A stretch of DNA of 54,506 nucleotides from Streptomyces pseudogriseolus (GTDB lineage: Bacteria; Actinomycetota; Actinomycetes; Streptomycetales; Streptomycetaceae), in the NCBI GenBank assembly GCA_002154585.1, contig MUNG01000193.1:1-54506 (forward strand), in the 5' to 3' direction. The notes below the pieces were generated by a model, which made no database searches, was not told the DNA's origin, and saw only the letters and a list, made by a program, of their open reading frames with translations. How positions within the stretch are numbered: position 1 is the first letter of the stretch; the number at the start of each line of letters is the position of its first letter. Shown in pieces: positions 1 through 8,021 of the stretch. A program made the position numbers and the translations under genes.

Positions 1-470
1 AGCAGCAGCAGTCCGCCGACGGCGGCCACGTACGGCCAGGCGGTGTGGGAGAGGGCGCCGACGGTCGCGGAGGCGTCCCCGGAGGCCCGCGCGGCCTTCT
101 CGTCGAGGGCGGCGGAGTCGGACGCCCCGAGCAGCGCGGCGGCGACCGTGCCGGCCCCGGAGAGGGCGAGCACGGCGGCGACGGCGAGCCGCCCGGCACG
201 GCGCACGGCGAAGACGGCGACCAGGGCGGCGAGCCCGACGACGGCCAGGGCGGCGGGCACGCCGGTGACGTCGCTGCCCGTCGCGGTCAGCGGGAACGCG
301 CCGCCGGCCACCGTCGCGACGCCCTCCGACCACTGCTGCCGGGTGGCGAGCAGGGCCACGGCCGCGCCGAGGGCGCCGCTCAGCAGGGCGGCGGCGAGGC
401 TCGTACGGCCGGTCCGGGAGGGGCCGGCAGGCTCGGGGCGGGGGCTGGGTACGGCAGTCACGCCCTCCAC
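1..470 (-). CDS. Trp biosynthesis-associated membrane protein (TIGR02234 type), C-terminus cut off by window edge
   Basis: Reading leftwards from GTG 470 (or the in-frame GTG at 461), the frame stays open to the window edge and encodes at least 150 residues. The sequence has hydrophobic segments at about 20-40 (LAAALLSGALGAAVALL), then about 78-97 and 100-125, and the motif RQQWSEG between the first two. This fits the small actinobacterial membrane proteins found between trpE and trpC. The start lies 42 bp after the trpE stop, so it is probably co-transcribed with hisI and trpE. Its biochemical role is unknown; the name rests on neighbourhood and on the TM pattern with the WSEG segment. The C-terminal membrane segment lies outside the window. 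Confidence 0.75.
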   Translation of the reverse strand, partial: MEGVTAVPSPRPEPAGPSRTGRTSLAAALLSGALGAAVALLATRQQWSEGVATVAGGAFPLTATGSDVTGVPAALAVVGLAALVAVFAVRRAGRLAVAAVLALSGAGTVAAALLGASDSAALDEKAARASGDASATVGALSHTAWPYVAAVGGLLL

Positions 471-512
471 TATGGCCCGCGCCCCGGGCGTCGGGGCATC
501 CGGGGGGATGTG

Positions 513-2036
513 TCAGCCGTCACCCAGCCGGTTCGCGGTGTGGACGGCGCGCAGCACGGCGGCCGCCTTGTTGCGGCACTCGGTGTCCTCGGCGACGGGG
601 TCGGAGTCGGCCACGATCCCCGCGCCGGCCTGCACGTAGGCGGTGCCGTCGCGCAGCAGGGCGGTGCGGATGGCGATGGCCGTGTCGGAGTCGCCGGCGA
701 AGTCGAGGTAGCCGACGCAGCCGCCGTACAGGCCGCGCCGGGACGGCTCCAGTTCGTCGATGATCTGCATGGCGCGGGGCTTGGGCGCGCCGGAGAGGGT
801 GCCGGCCGGGAAGCAGGCGGTGAGCACGTCGAAGGCGGTGCGGCCGGCGGCGACCCGTCCGGTGACCGTGGAGACGATGTGCATCACGTGCGAGTAGCGC
901 TCGACGGACATGAAGTCGACGACCTCGACGGAGCCGGGCTCGCACACCCGCCCGAGGTCGTTGCGGCCGAGGTCGACGAGCATCAGGTGCTCGGCGCGCT
1001 CCTTGGGGTCGGCGAGCAGCTCCTCGGCGAGCGCCTGGTCCTCCTGCGGGGTGGCGCCGCGGTGCCGGGTGCCGGCGATGGGGTGCACCATCGCCTGCCC
1101 GTCCTCGACCTTGACCAGGGCCTCGGGGGACGAGCCGACGACGTCGAAGCCGTCGAGGCGGAACAGGTACATGTACGGCGACGGGTTGGTGGCGCGCAGC
1201 ACCCGGTAGACGTCGAGGGCGCTCGCCGTGCACGGCGTCTCGAACCGCTGGGAGGGCACGACCTGGAAGGCCTCGCCTGCGCGGATGCGTTCCTTGACGT
1301 CCTCCACGGCCGCCTGGAAGTCGGGGCCGCCCCATCGCGCGGTGTACCCGGGCAGCTCGGACGGCGGCAGCACGGCCGGGGGCTGGGCGACCGGGCGGGC
1401 GAGGTCGGCCTGCATGGCGTCGAGCCGGGCCACGGCGTCCGCGTAGGCCTCGTCGACGCCGGTCTCCAGGTCGTTGTGGTTGATCGCGTTGGCGATCAGC
1501 CAGACGGAGCCCTCCCAGTGGTCCATGACGGCGAGGTCGCTGGTCAGGAGCATGGTCAGCTCGGGCAGCTTCAGATCGTCCCGCTCGCCGGGGCCGATCT
1601 TCTCCAGGCGGCGCACGATGTCGTAGCCGAGGTAGCCGACCATGCCGCCGGTGAAGGGCGGCAGGCCGAGGTCCTGGGCGAGGTCGCGGGGGGTGTGCAG
1701 GGCCTCGAGGGTGGCGCGCAGCGCGGCGAGCGGGTCGCCGTCGACGGGCACGCCGACGGGCGGGGTGCCCTCCCAGTGGGCCTGGCCGCCGCGTTCGGTG
1801 AGGGTGGCGGCGGACCGTACGCCGACGAAGGAGTACCGGGACCAGGAGCGCCCTCCCCCAGTGCTGAACGCCTGGGAGGTGCCCCCGTCTGCGGACTCCA
1901 GCAGGAAGGTGCCGGGGCGCTCGGCGGCGAGCTTGCGGTAGAGCGCGACCGGGGTGTCGCCGTCGGCGAGGAGCTTGCGGGTGACCGGGATGACCCGGCG
2001 GTCGGTGGCGAGCTTGCGGAACGTCTCGAGGTCCAT
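513..2036 (-). CDS. trpE: Anthranilate synthase component I
   Basis: It converts chorismate plus ammonia or glutamine to anthranilate, the first committed step to tryptophan, in the cytoplasm with the TrpG subunit. The 507-aa length is normal. The N-terminal feedback motif LLES is at 45-48. The C-terminal chorismate-binding half shows PSPYMYLFRLDGFDVVGSSPE, PIAGTRHRG, DLGRNDLGRV, and AGTLSGAPKPRAMQIID, with AGAGIVADSDP near the end. ATG 2036 is chosen because the family start MDLETFRKLA follows; in-frame residues upstream are low-complexity arginine-rich and overlap hisI. It starts 11 bp after the hisI stop. Unusual: about ten extra residues (roughly 49-60, DGGTSQAFSTGG) lie directly after LLES, where relatives go almost straight to GRSWSRYSF. 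They are encoded by a small inverted-repeat element (see findings). Confidence 0.97.
   Translation of the reverse strand: MDLETFRKLATDRRVIPVTRKLLADGDTPVALYRKLAAERPGTFLLESADGGTSQAFSTGGGRSWSRYSFVGVRSAATLTERGGQAHWEGTPPVGVPVDGDPLAALRATLEALHTPRDLAQDLGLPPFTGGMVGYLGYDIVRRLEKIGPGERDDLKLPELTMLLTSDLAVMDHWEGSVWLIANAINHNDLETGVDEAYADAVARLDAMQADLARPVAQPPAVLPPSELPGYTARWGGPDFQAAVEDVKERIRAGEAFQVVPSQRFETPCTASALDVYRVLRATNPSPYMYLFRLDGFDVVGSSPEALVKVEDGQAMVHPIAGTRHRGATPQEDQALAEELLADPKERAEHLMLVDLGRNDLGRVCEPGSVEVVDFMSVERYSHVMHIVSTVTGRVAAGRTAFDVLTACFPAGTLSGAPKPRAMQIIDELEPSRRGLYGGCVGYLDFAGDSDTAIAIRTALLRDGTAYVQAGAGIVADSDPVAEDTECRNKAAAVLRAVHTANRLGDG
1852..1886. repeat. Small inverted-repeat element inserted in frame in trpE
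   Basis: The top strand reads CCTCCCCCAG, a short loop, then CCTGGGAGG followed by TGCCCCC: an imperfect inverted repeat of about 35 bp. From memory, sequences of the form GGGGGCACCTCCCAG...CTGGGGGAGG recur across Streptomyces genomes, often in intergenic DNA. Here the element lies inside trpE without breaking the frame and adds about ten Gly/Ser/Thr-rich residues. A related half-element is in hisI. Confidence 0.6.
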
Positions 2037-2047
2037 GGCGGCAGACC

Positions 2048-2482
2048 TTACTGATCTTCGGCGGGGGCGTCCGCCACCGCCAGGACGTCGGCGTCGAAGC
2101 AGGTGCGGTCGCCGGTGTGGCACGCGGCCCCCACCTGGTCGACCTTCACCAGCACGGTGTCGGCGTCGCAGTCCAGCGCGACCGACTTCACCCGCTGGAC
2201 GTGGCCCGAGGTGTCGCCCTTGACCCAGTACTCCTGGCGGCTGCGCGACCAGTAGGTGCAGCGGCCGGTGGTGAGCGTGCGGTGCAGCGCCTCGTCGTCC
2301 ATCCAGCCCAGCATGAGCACCTCTCCGGTGTCGTACTGCTGGGCGATCGCGGGCAGGAGGCCGTCGGGGCTGCGCTTGAGCCGCGCGGCGATCTCCGGGT
2401 CGAGGCGGCTGGGCGGAGCGCTGTGGCGCGAAGCGCCTCCCCCAGGGGCGGTGGTCGGGCGACGGGCGGGCGTGCTGGTCAT
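2048..2482 (-). CDS. hisI: Phosphoribosyl-AMP cyclohydrolase
   Basis: It opens the purine ring of PR-AMP, the third step of histidine synthesis. It is the monofunctional cyclohydrolase, without the HisE pyrophosphatase domain. The core [36 protein letters not shown] and [20 protein letters not shown] are typical, and the zinc/metal ligands appear in [28 protein letters not shown]. The 144 aa are slightly long because of an extra N-terminal stretch ([20 protein letters not shown]) before the usual [10 protein letters not shown]. That stretch is encoded partly by a repeat sharing CTCCCCCAG with the trpE element. ATG 2482 is used; an in-frame ATG at 2491 is possible. It heads the hisI-trpE-membrane protein unit, away from the main his operon. 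Confidence 0.94.
   Translation of the reverse strand: MTSTPARRPTTAPGGGASRHSAPPSRLDPEIAARLKRSPDGLLPAIAQQYDTGEVLMLGWMDDEALHRTLTTGRCTYWSRSRQEYWVKGDTSGHVQRVKSVALDCDADTVLVKVDQVGAACHTGDRTCFDADVLAVADAPAEDQ
2421..2444. repeat. Half inverted-repeat element at the 5' end of hisI
   Basis: The top strand has GGCGC-gaa-GCGCC directly followed by TCCCCCAG. The second part is identical to the left arm of the element in trpE. It encodes a [10 protein letters not shown] segment of the unusual HisI N-terminal extension. Confidence 0.45.
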
Positions 2483-2530
2483 GGGGACCATTGTGCCGCG
2501 CGGGGCGGACGCCCCCGGGTGGCCGTCCAC

Positions 2531-2559
2531 TGTCCGGACGTCACGGCCCGCCGTAGGCT
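2531..2559 (+). promoter_or_regulatory. Probable leaderless promoter for the TIGR03085-type gene
   Basis: TGTCCG at 2531-2536 and TAGGCT at 2554-2559 are separated by exactly 17 bp, resembling a vegetative Streptomyces -35/-10 pair. The ATG of the downstream gene is only 7 bp past the -10, so transcription would start at or next to the start codon. No Shine-Dalgarno sequence is present before that ATG. Confidence 0.55.
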
Positions 2560-2566
2560 GGCTGGC

Positions 2567-3202
2567 ATGTCGACCCATGCCAAGCGTGAACGACTCCTCC
2601 TTGCCGACCTGCTGGAGACCGCGGGTCCGGAGGCGCCCACCCTCTGCGAGGGGTGGACCACCCGGGACCTGGCCGCGCACGTGGTGGTGCGCGAGCGCCG
2701 TCCGGACGCGGCGGGCGGCATCCTGGTCAAGCAGCTGGCGTCGCGTCTGGAGCGGGTGACGGCGGAGTTCCTGGCGAAGCCGTACGACGAGCTGATCCAG
2801 CTGATCCGCACAGGCCCGCCGCGGTTCTCCCCCTTCTCGCTCAAGCAGGTCGACGAGATGTCGAACGTGATCGAGTTCTACGTCCACGCCGAGGACGTCC
2901 GCCGGGCGCAGCCGGACTGGACGCCCCGCGAGCTGGACCCGGTGTTCCAGGACGCCCTGTGGTCGCGTCTGGAGCGTTCGGCCCGGCTGATGGGGCGCGG
3001 GGTGCCGACCGGTCTGGTGCTGCGCCGCCCGGACGGGCAGACGGCGGTGGCGCGGCGCGGGGCGCCGGTGGTGACGGTGACCGGGGAGCCGTCCGAGCTG
3101 GTGCTGTTCGCGTACGGCCGGCAGGGCGCGGCGAAGGTGGCGCTGGACGGCGACGAGACCGCGATCGCCGAGCTGCGCGCCACGAAACAGCTCGGCATCT
3201 GA
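2567..3202 (+). CDS. TIGR03085-type (DinB/mycothiol maleylpyruvate isomerase-like) protein
   Basis: This 211-aa protein resembles the actinobacterial TIGR03085 family. The N-terminal helix bundle has [37 protein letters not shown] (about 10-46), which carries the first conserved histidine. The segment [21 protein letters not shown] (about 100-121) carries the HxED metal-binding signature of the maleylpyruvate isomerase/DinB fold. Family members are presumed metal-dependent thiol-transfer enzymes; the reaction of this one is unknown. It is divergent from hisI (84 bp) and 23 bp upstream of the VOC gene, so the two plus-strand genes likely form an operon inserted between the two his units. Confidence 0.85.
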   Translation: MSTHAKRERLLLADLLETAGPEAPTLCEGWTTRDLAAHVVVRERRPDAAGGILVKQLASRLERVTAEFLAKPYDELIQLIRTGPPRFSPFSLKQVDEMSNVIEFYVHAEDVRRAQPDWTPRELDPVFQDALWSRLERSARLMGRGVPTGLVLRRPDGQTAVARRGAPVVTVTGEPSELVLFAYGRQGAAKVALDGDETAIAELRATKQLGI

Positions 3203-3225
3203 TTCGCTCCGGAAAGGCCCAGCTC

Positions 3226-3624
3226 GTGATCAAGGTCGCCATGACGAGTGTCTACGTGGAGGACGTGGCCAAGGCGCACGCCTTCTACACCGGGGTGCTC
3301 GGCTTCGAGACCCGCACCCATGTGGACCCGGGCGGCGGCACGCCGTTCGTCACCGTGGGCGCGCGGGAGGGCGCCCAGCCGGATCTGGAGCTGCTGCTGG
3401 AGCCGGGTGACGGGCCGATCGCGGAGCCCTACCGCCGTGCGGTGCGGGAGGCGGGGCTGCCGTCGATCGTGTTCTCGGTGGACGACCTCCGCGCGGAGTT
3501 CGAGCGGCTGCGCGGGGAGGGCGTCCACTTCGTCCGGGAGCCGGAGAAGCAGGGCCCGGTGCTGACCGCGCTGCTCGACGACACGGTCGGCAACCTGATC
3601 CAGCTCACGCAGCCGCTCGGCTGA
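3226..3624 (+). CDS. VOC-superfamily (glyoxalase/bleomycin-resistance fold) protein
   Basis: The 132-aa protein starts at GTG 3226 ([28 protein letters not shown]) after GGAAAGG. It has the single-chain VOC pattern: [19 protein letters not shown] near the N-terminus, LELLLEPGD in the middle and [15 protein letters not shown] at the C-terminus, with the Glu/Gln positions expected around the metal-binding strands. Such proteins act as dimers on diverse small substrates (glyoxalase, dioxygenase or antibiotic-binding), so the substrate cannot be named. It follows the TIGR03085-type gene and ends 3 bp before the convergent hisF stop, leaving no room for a terminator between them. Confidence 0.87.
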   Translation: MIKVAMTSVYVEDVAKAHAFYTGVLGFETRTHVDPGGGTPFVTVGAREGAQPDLELLLEPGDGPIAEPYRRAVREAGLPSIVFSVDDLRAEFERLRGEGVHFVREPEKQGPVLTALLDDTVGNLIQLTQPLG

Positions 3625-3627
3625 GGC

Positions 3628-4383
3628 TCACCGCACCGGGTGGCCGGCGTCCTTGAGGGTCTGCTTGACCTCGCCGATGCGCAGGTCGCCGAAGTGGAAC
3701 ACCGAGGCGGCCAGCACCGCGTCCGCGCCGGCGGCGACCGCGGGCGGGAAGTCGGCGAGCCGGCCGGCGCCGCCGGAGGCGATCACCGGGACCGTGACGT
3801 GCTTGCGCACGGCGGCGATCATCTCCAGGTCGTAGCCGTCCTTGGTGCCGTCGGCGTCCATGGAGTTCAGCAGGATCTCGCCCGCGCCCAGCTCGGCGGC
3901 GCGGTGCGCCCACTCGACGGCGTCGATGCCGGTGCCCTTGCGGCCGCCGTGGGTGGTGACCTCGAAGGCGCCGCCCTCGGTGCGCCGGGCGTCCACGGAG
4001 AGGACGAGCACCTGGCGGCCGAACCGCTCGGCGATCTCCCGGATGAGGTCGGGGCGGGCGATGGCGGCCGTGTTCACGCCGACCTTGTCGGCGCCGGCCC
4101 GCAGCAGCTTGTCGACGTCCTCGGCGGTGCGCACGCCGCCGCCCACGGTGAGCGGGATGAACACCTGCTCGGCGGTGCGGCGGACCACGTCGTAGGTGGT
4201 CTCGCGGTTGCCGGAGGACGCGGTGATGTCCAGGAACGTCAGCTCGTCGGCGCCCTCGGCGTCGTACACCTTGGCCATCTCGACGGGGTCGCCCGCGTCG
4301 CGCAGGTTCTGGAAGTTGACGCCCTTGACGACCCGGCCGCCGTCCACGTCCAGGCAGGGGATGACTCGGACCGCCAGGGTCAT
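3628..4383 (-). CDS. hisF: Imidazole glycerol phosphate synthase, cyclase subunit
   Basis: This (beta/alpha)8-barrel subunit uses ammonia from HisH to turn PRFAR into IGP and AICAR. Its 251 aa match the family. The N-terminal phosphate/active-site motif [16 protein letters not shown] holds catalytic Asp12, and the second catalytic Asp is in [10 protein letters not shown]. Phosphate-binding loops include [10 protein letters not shown] and [11 protein letters not shown]. Its start overlaps the ridA stop by 4 bp (ATGA), implying translational coupling. It is the last gene of the main his operon. Confidence 0.97.
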   Translation of the reverse strand: MTLAVRVIPCLDVDGGRVVKGVNFQNLRDAGDPVEMAKVYDAEGADELTFLDITASSGNRETTYDVVRRTAEQVFIPLTVGGGVRTAEDVDKLLRAGADKVGVNTAAIARPDLIREIAERFGRQVLVLSVDARRTEGGAFEVTTHGGRKGTGIDAVEWAHRAAELGAGEILLNSMDADGTKDGYDLEMIAAVRKHVTVPVIASGGAGRLADFPPAVAAGADAVLAASVFHFGDLRIGEVKQTLKDAGHPVR

Positions 4384-4784
4384 GACTCCACGGCTCCTCT
4401 GAATGCTTCGAGTTCCACTGAGACCAGTACGCGCGGGTCGACGAAGCCCTCGACCACCAGCAACGTGGTGACCGGGCGGACCGCGTCGAACAGCTCCTTG
4501 TGCGCGCGGCAGGCCGCGTCCACGTCCCGCGCGTGGGCGAGATGGAGCCGGGTGCGGATCACGGACCCGGCGTCGAGCCCGAACTCCGCGATCGCCTCCA
4601 GCGCGGCTGTGAAGGCGACCTTGGCCTGCTCGTACGGGTCGCCCTCCCCGTACAGCACCTCGCCCCGGAACGCGGTGGTGCCCGCGACCAGGACGCGGTC
4701 GCCGGCCGCGACGGCACGCGCGGAGCCGAGGATCTCTTCCCAGGGGTTCTCGCTCCGCACGCGCCGTACGGCATCGGATGTCAT
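4380..4784 (-). CDS. RidA-family protein (enamine/imine deaminase) within the his operon
   Basis: A 134-aa Rid/YjgF/YER057c/UK114 fold. It has the family signatures [49 protein letters not shown] and [25 protein letters not shown]. The Arg at 118 sits where the substrate carboxylate-binding arginine of RidA lies. RidA proteins hydrolyse reactive 2-aminoacrylate-type enamines made by PLP enzymes. The start overlaps the priA stop by 4 bp and the stop overlaps the hisF start by 4 bp, so it is fully embedded in the operon. Whether it protects a PLP enzyme such as HisC or does something specific to histidine synthesis cannot be told from sequence. Confidence 0.88.
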   Translation of the reverse strand: MTSDAVRRVRSENPWEEILGSARAVAAGDRVLVAGTTAFRGEVLYGEGDPYEQAKVAFTAALEAIAEFGLDAGSVIRTRLHLAHARDVDAACRAHKELFDAVRPVTTLLVVEGFVDPRVLVSVELEAFRGAVES

Positions 4785-5506
4785 CGCGACACAGCCTCCA
4801 GGGCCTCTTCCAGGGTGAACGCCTTGGCGTACAGGGCCTTGCCGACGATGGAGCCCTCGACGCCGAGCGGGACGAGTTCGGCGATCGCCCGCAGGTCGTC
4901 CAGCGAGGACACCCCGCCGGAGGCGACCACCGGGCGGTCGGTGGCGGCGCAGACGTTCCTCAGCAGGTCCAGGTTGGGGCCCTGGAGGGTGCCGTCCTTG
5001 GCGATGTCGGTGACGACGTAGCGGGCGCAGCCCTCCTTGTTCAGGCGGTCCAGCGTCTCGTAGAGGTCGCCGCCGTCGCGGGTCCAGCCGCGGCCGCGCA
5101 GGGTGGTGCCGCGCACGTCGAGGCCGACGGCGACCTTGTCGCCGTGCTCGGCGATGACCTTGGCGACCCATTCGGGGGTCTCCAGGGCGGCGGTGCCGAG
5201 GTTGACGCGGGTGCAGCCGGTGGCGAGGGCGGCGGCGAGGGTGTCGTCGTCGCGGATGCCGCCGGAGAGCTCCACCTTGATGTCCATCGCCCGGGTGACC
5301 TCCGCGATCAGCTCGCGGTTGTCGCCGGTGCCGAACGCGGCGTCCAGGTCGACCAGGTGCAGCCACTCGGCGCCGGAGCGCTGCCAGGCGAGCGCGGCCT
5401 CCAGCGGCGAGCCGTAGGAGGTCTCGGTGCCGGACTCGCCGTGCACGAGGCGGACGGCCTGGCCGTCGCGGACGTCGACGGCGGGGAGGAGTTCGAGCGT
5501 GGCCAT
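4781..5506 (-). CDS. priA: Bifunctional HisA/TrpF isomerase PriA
   Basis: A single barrel enzyme that isomerises both ProFAR (histidine path) and phosphoribosyl anthranilate (tryptophan path) in actinomycetes lacking a separate trpF. Asp11 (PAVDVRDG) and Asp171 ([13 protein letters not shown]) are the acid/base pair. Arg19 and Ser81 (ELSGGIRDD) and the loop [11 protein letters not shown] (136-146) match the dual-substrate residues known for PriA rather than strict HisA. It is 241 aa. The start is 4 bp after the hisH stop. It links the his operon here to trpE a few genes away. Confidence 0.95.
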   Translation of the reverse strand: MATLELLPAVDVRDGQAVRLVHGESGTETSYGSPLEAALAWQRSGAEWLHLVDLDAAFGTGDNRELIAEVTRAMDIKVELSGGIRDDDTLAAALATGCTRVNLGTAALETPEWVAKVIAEHGDKVAVGLDVRGTTLRGRGWTRDGGDLYETLDRLNKEGCARYVVTDIAKDGTLQGPNLDLLRNVCAATDRPVVASGGVSSLDDLRAIAELVPLGVEGSIVGKALYAKAFTLEEALEAVSR

Positions 5507-5510
5507 GTCT

Positions 5511-6152
5511 CTACAGGGTTCCGATCCAGTTGGTGAGGAGCTGGGCGCCGGCGTCGCCGGACTTCTCGGGGTGGAACTGGGTGGCCCACAGGGAGCCGTT
5601 CTCCACGGCCGCCACGAAGGGCCTGCCGTGGGTGGTCCAGGTGACGAGCGGGGGCTTCATCGCCGCGTTCGTGACCTCGAACGACCAGTCGTGGACGGCG
5701 TAGGAGTGCACGAAGTAGAAGCGGGCGTCGGCGTCGAGGCCGGCGAACAGCTCGGAGCCGGCCGGGGCGTCCACGGTGTTCCAGCCCATGTGGGGCACGA
5801 CGTCGGCCTGGAGCGGCTCGACGGAGCCGGGCCACTCGTCGAGGCCCTCGGCCTCGACGCCGTGCTCGATGCCGCGGGCGAAGAGGATCTGCATACCGAC
5901 GCAGATGCCCATGACGGGGCGGCCGCCGGCCAGGCGGCGGTCGACGATCCAGTCGCCGCGGGCCTCCTTGAGGCCCTTCATGCAGGCGGCGAAGGCGCCG
6001 ACGCCGGGCACCAGCAGCCCGTCGGCGTTCATCGCCGTGTCGAAGTCGCGGGTGATCTCGACGTCGGCCCCGGCGCGCGCGAGGGCGCGCTCGGCGGAGC
6101 GGACGTTGCCGAAGCCGTAGTCGAAGACCACGACCTTCCTGGTGGTGCTCAA
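5511..6152 (-). CDS. hisH: Imidazole glycerol phosphate synthase, glutamine amidotransferase subunit
   Basis: This class I glutamine amidotransferase feeds ammonia to HisF. The nucleophile Cys84 lies in [12 protein letters not shown], and the His-Glu pair of the triad is in [12 protein letters not shown] near the C-terminus. The N-terminus [18 protein letters not shown] and [13 protein letters not shown] are typical. It is 213 aa, normal length. Its start is 4 bp downstream of the stop of the small membrane protein gene, and its stop is 4 bp from priA. Confidence 0.97.
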   Translation of the reverse strand: MSTTRKVVVFDYGFGNVRSAERALARAGADVEITRDFDTAMNADGLLVPGVGAFAACMKGLKEARGDWIVDRRLAGGRPVMGICVGMQILFARGIEHGVEAEGLDEWPGSVEPLQADVVPHMGWNTVDAPAGSELFAGLDADARFYFVHSYAVHDWSFEVTNAAMKPPLVTWTTHGRPFVAAVENGSLWATQFHPEKSGDAGAQLLTNWIGTL

Positions 6153-6156
6153 GGGC

Positions 6157-6315
6157 TCACACCTCCATCTGGAGCAGGCCCGTGACGATGCACAGCGCGG
6201 CGCCGACGGACATGAGCGTGATCAGGCTCGCGGGCATCTTCTGCTTGACGAAGGAGATGATCCCGCCGACGAAGAACAGGCCGACGACGATCAGGACGGT
6301 GGACAGTCCGTTCAT
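6157..6315 (-). CDS. Small 52-aa membrane protein in the his operon
   Basis: The frame runs from ATG 6315 to TGA 6157 and encodes 52 residues, starting [19 protein letters not shown] and ending [12 protein letters not shown]. It has two hydrophobic segments (about 5-22 and 31-48) joined by a short positively charged turn with KQK, so a two-TM hairpin is predicted. It begins 3 bp after the hisB stop and ends 4 bp before the hisH start, filling the hisB-hisH gap exactly, which argues for a real coupled gene. It falls below common length cut-offs for gene calling. The function is unknown; no recognised family. Confidence 0.78.
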   Translation of the reverse strand: MNGLSTVLIVVGLFFVGGIISFVKQKMPASLITLMSVGAALCIVTGLLQMEV

Positions 6316-6318
6316 GGT

Positions 6319-6912
6319 CTACAGCGCGCCCTTCGTGGACGGGAGGATGCCGGCCGCGCGCGGGTCGCGCTCGGAGGCGTAGCGCAGGGCGCGGGCGAGG
6401 GCCTTGAACTGGCACTCCACGATGTGGTGGGCGTTACGCCCGTAGGGCACGTGCACGTGGAGCGCGATCTGCGCCTGGGCGACGAAGGACTCCAGGATGT
6501 GCCGGGTCATCGTCACGTCGTAGGAGCCGATCATCGGCGCCATGTTCTCGGGCTCGGTGTGCACCAGGTAGGGGCGGCCGGAGAGGTCGACGGTGACCTG
6601 GGCGAGGGACTCGTCCAGCGGGACCGTGCAGTTGCCGAAGCGGTAGATGCCCACCTTGTCGCCGAGCGCCTGCCTGAAGGCGGCGCCGAGCGCGAGGGCG
6701 GTGTCCTCGATGGTGTGGTGGGAGTCGATGTGGAGGTCGCCCTCGGTCTTCACGGTGAGGTCGAACAGGCCGTGGCGGCCGAGCTGGTCGAGCATGTGGT
6801 CGTAGAAGCCGACCCCGGTGGAGATCTCGGTCCTGCCGGTGCCGTCGAGGTCGATCTCGACGAGCACGGAGGTCTCCTTGGTGGTGCGTTCCACGCGTCC
6901 AACGCGGCTCAT
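6319..6912 (-). CDS. hisB: Imidazoleglycerol-phosphate dehydratase
   Basis: It dehydrates IGP to imidazole acetol phosphate. At 197 aa it is the monofunctional dehydratase, without the histidinol-phosphatase domain found in enterobacteria. The manganese-binding His/Glu motifs are [11 protein letters not shown] and [17 protein letters not shown], and the N-terminus [24 protein letters not shown] is characteristic. Its ATG overlaps the hisC stop by 4 bp. Confidence 0.97.
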   Translation of the reverse strand: MSRVGRVERTTKETSVLVEIDLDGTGRTEISTGVGFYDHMLDQLGRHGLFDLTVKTEGDLHIDSHHTIEDTALALGAAFRQALGDKVGIYRFGNCTVPLDESLAQVTVDLSGRPYLVHTEPENMAPMIGSYDVTMTRHILESFVAQAQIALHVHVPYGRNAHHIVECQFKALARALRYASERDPRAAGILPSTKGAL

Positions 6913-8021
6913 GCGCTCTGCTCCTTCTTGATGTCACGGACCGCGTCGAGGAACGCGTCGTTCTCGGCCGGGGTGCCCGCGGTGACCCGCAGCCATCCCG
7001 GTACGCCGTTGTCCCGGACCAGGACGCCCCGGTCGAGGATCTGCCGCCAGACGGCGTGTGAGTCCTGGAAGCGGCCGAACTGGACGAAGTTGGCGTCGGA
7101 GTCGGTCACCTCGTAGCCCAAAGCGCGCAGTTCGGCGACCAGCCGGTCCCGCTCCGCCTTGAGCTGCTCGACGTAGCCGAGCAGGGTGTCGGTGTGCTCC
7201 AGGGCGGCCAGCGCGGTCGCCTGGGTGACGGCCGACAGGTGGTACGGCAGCCGTACGAGCTGGACGGCGTCGACGACCGCGGGGTGCGCGGCGAGGTAGC
7301 CGAGGCGCAGGCCCGCCGCGCCGAACGCCTTCGACATGGTGCGGGAGATGACGAGGTGGGGCCGCCCGTCCAGCAGCGGCAGCAGCGAGTCGCCGTGGCT
7401 GAACTCCACGTACGCCTCGTCGACCACGACGATCGAGGGCTTCGCGGCCTGGGCGGCCTCGTAGAGGGCGAGGACCGCCTCGGCCGGGACCGCGTTGCCG
7501 GTGGGGTTGTTGGGGGTGGTGACGAAGACGACGTCCGGCCGGTGCTCGGCGATCGCCTTCTGGGCGGCGGGCAGGTCGAGGGAGAAGTCCTCGCCGCGCG
7601 GGCCGGAGATCCAGCCGGTGCCGGTGCCGCGCGCGATCAGCGCGTGCATCGAGTACGACGGCTCGAAGCCGAGCGCGGTGCGGCCGGGTCCGCCGAAGGT
7701 CTGCAGCAGCTGCTGGATGACCTCGTTGGAGCCGTTGGCCGCCCACACGTTGTCCAGGGCGACCGGGTGGCCGGCGGTCCTGGTCAGGTACGCGGCCAGC
7801 CCGGTGCGCAGTTCGACCGCGTCCCGGTCGGGGTAGCGGTTGAGGTGCCGGGCGGCCTCGCGGACCCGCTCGGCGATCCGCTCGACCAGCGGCTCGGGCA
7901 GCGGGTAGGGGTTCTCGTTGGTGTTGAGCCGTACGGGGACGTCCAGCTGGGGCGCGCCGTAGGGGGACTTGCCGCGCAGCTCGTCCCGTACGGGGAGATC
8001 GTCGATGCTCACGTCGCTCAC
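6909..8021 (-). CDS. hisC: Histidinol-phosphate aminotransferase
   Basis: This PLP-dependent class I/II aminotransferase makes histidinol phosphate from imidazole acetol phosphate and glutamate. The cofactor signatures are [20 protein letters not shown], and [17 protein letters not shown], where the SK lysine forms the Schiff base. The C-terminal substrate-carboxylate arginine is in [12 protein letters not shown] 8021 ([15 protein letters not shown]) is chosen because it gives the GTGA overlap with hisD; GTG 8012 is an in-frame alternative. It is 370 aa, normal for the family. Confidence 0.96.
   Translation of the reverse strand: MSDVSIDDLPVRDELRGKSPYGAPQLDVPVRLNTNENPYPLPEPLVERIAERVREAARHLNRYPDRDAVELRTGLAAYLTRTAGHPVALDNVWAANGSNEVIQQLLQTFGGPGRTALGFEPSYSMHALIARGTGTGWISGPRGEDFSLDLPAAQKAIAEHRPDVVFVTTPNNPTGNAVPAEAVLALYEAAQAAKPSIVVVDEAYVEFSHGDSLLPLLDGRPHLVISRTMSKAFGAAGLRLGYLAAHPAVVDAVQLVRLPYHLSAVTQATALAALEHTDTLLGYVEQLKAERDRLVAELRALGYEVTDSDANFVQFGRFQDSHAVWRQILDRGVLVRDNGVPGWLRVTAGTPAENDAFLDAVRDIKKEQSA

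Noticed and set aside
1852-1886. A frameshift in trpE
   Set aside because: The frame is intact on both sides of the odd residues and the family motifs continue; an in-frame repeat insertion explains it.
45-2054. A 669-codon plus-strand frame opposite trpE
   Set aside because: Its product is a Gly/Val/Asp/Arg-rich mirror of trpE, with no ribosome binding site and no family motif. It arises from GC bias at third codon positions.
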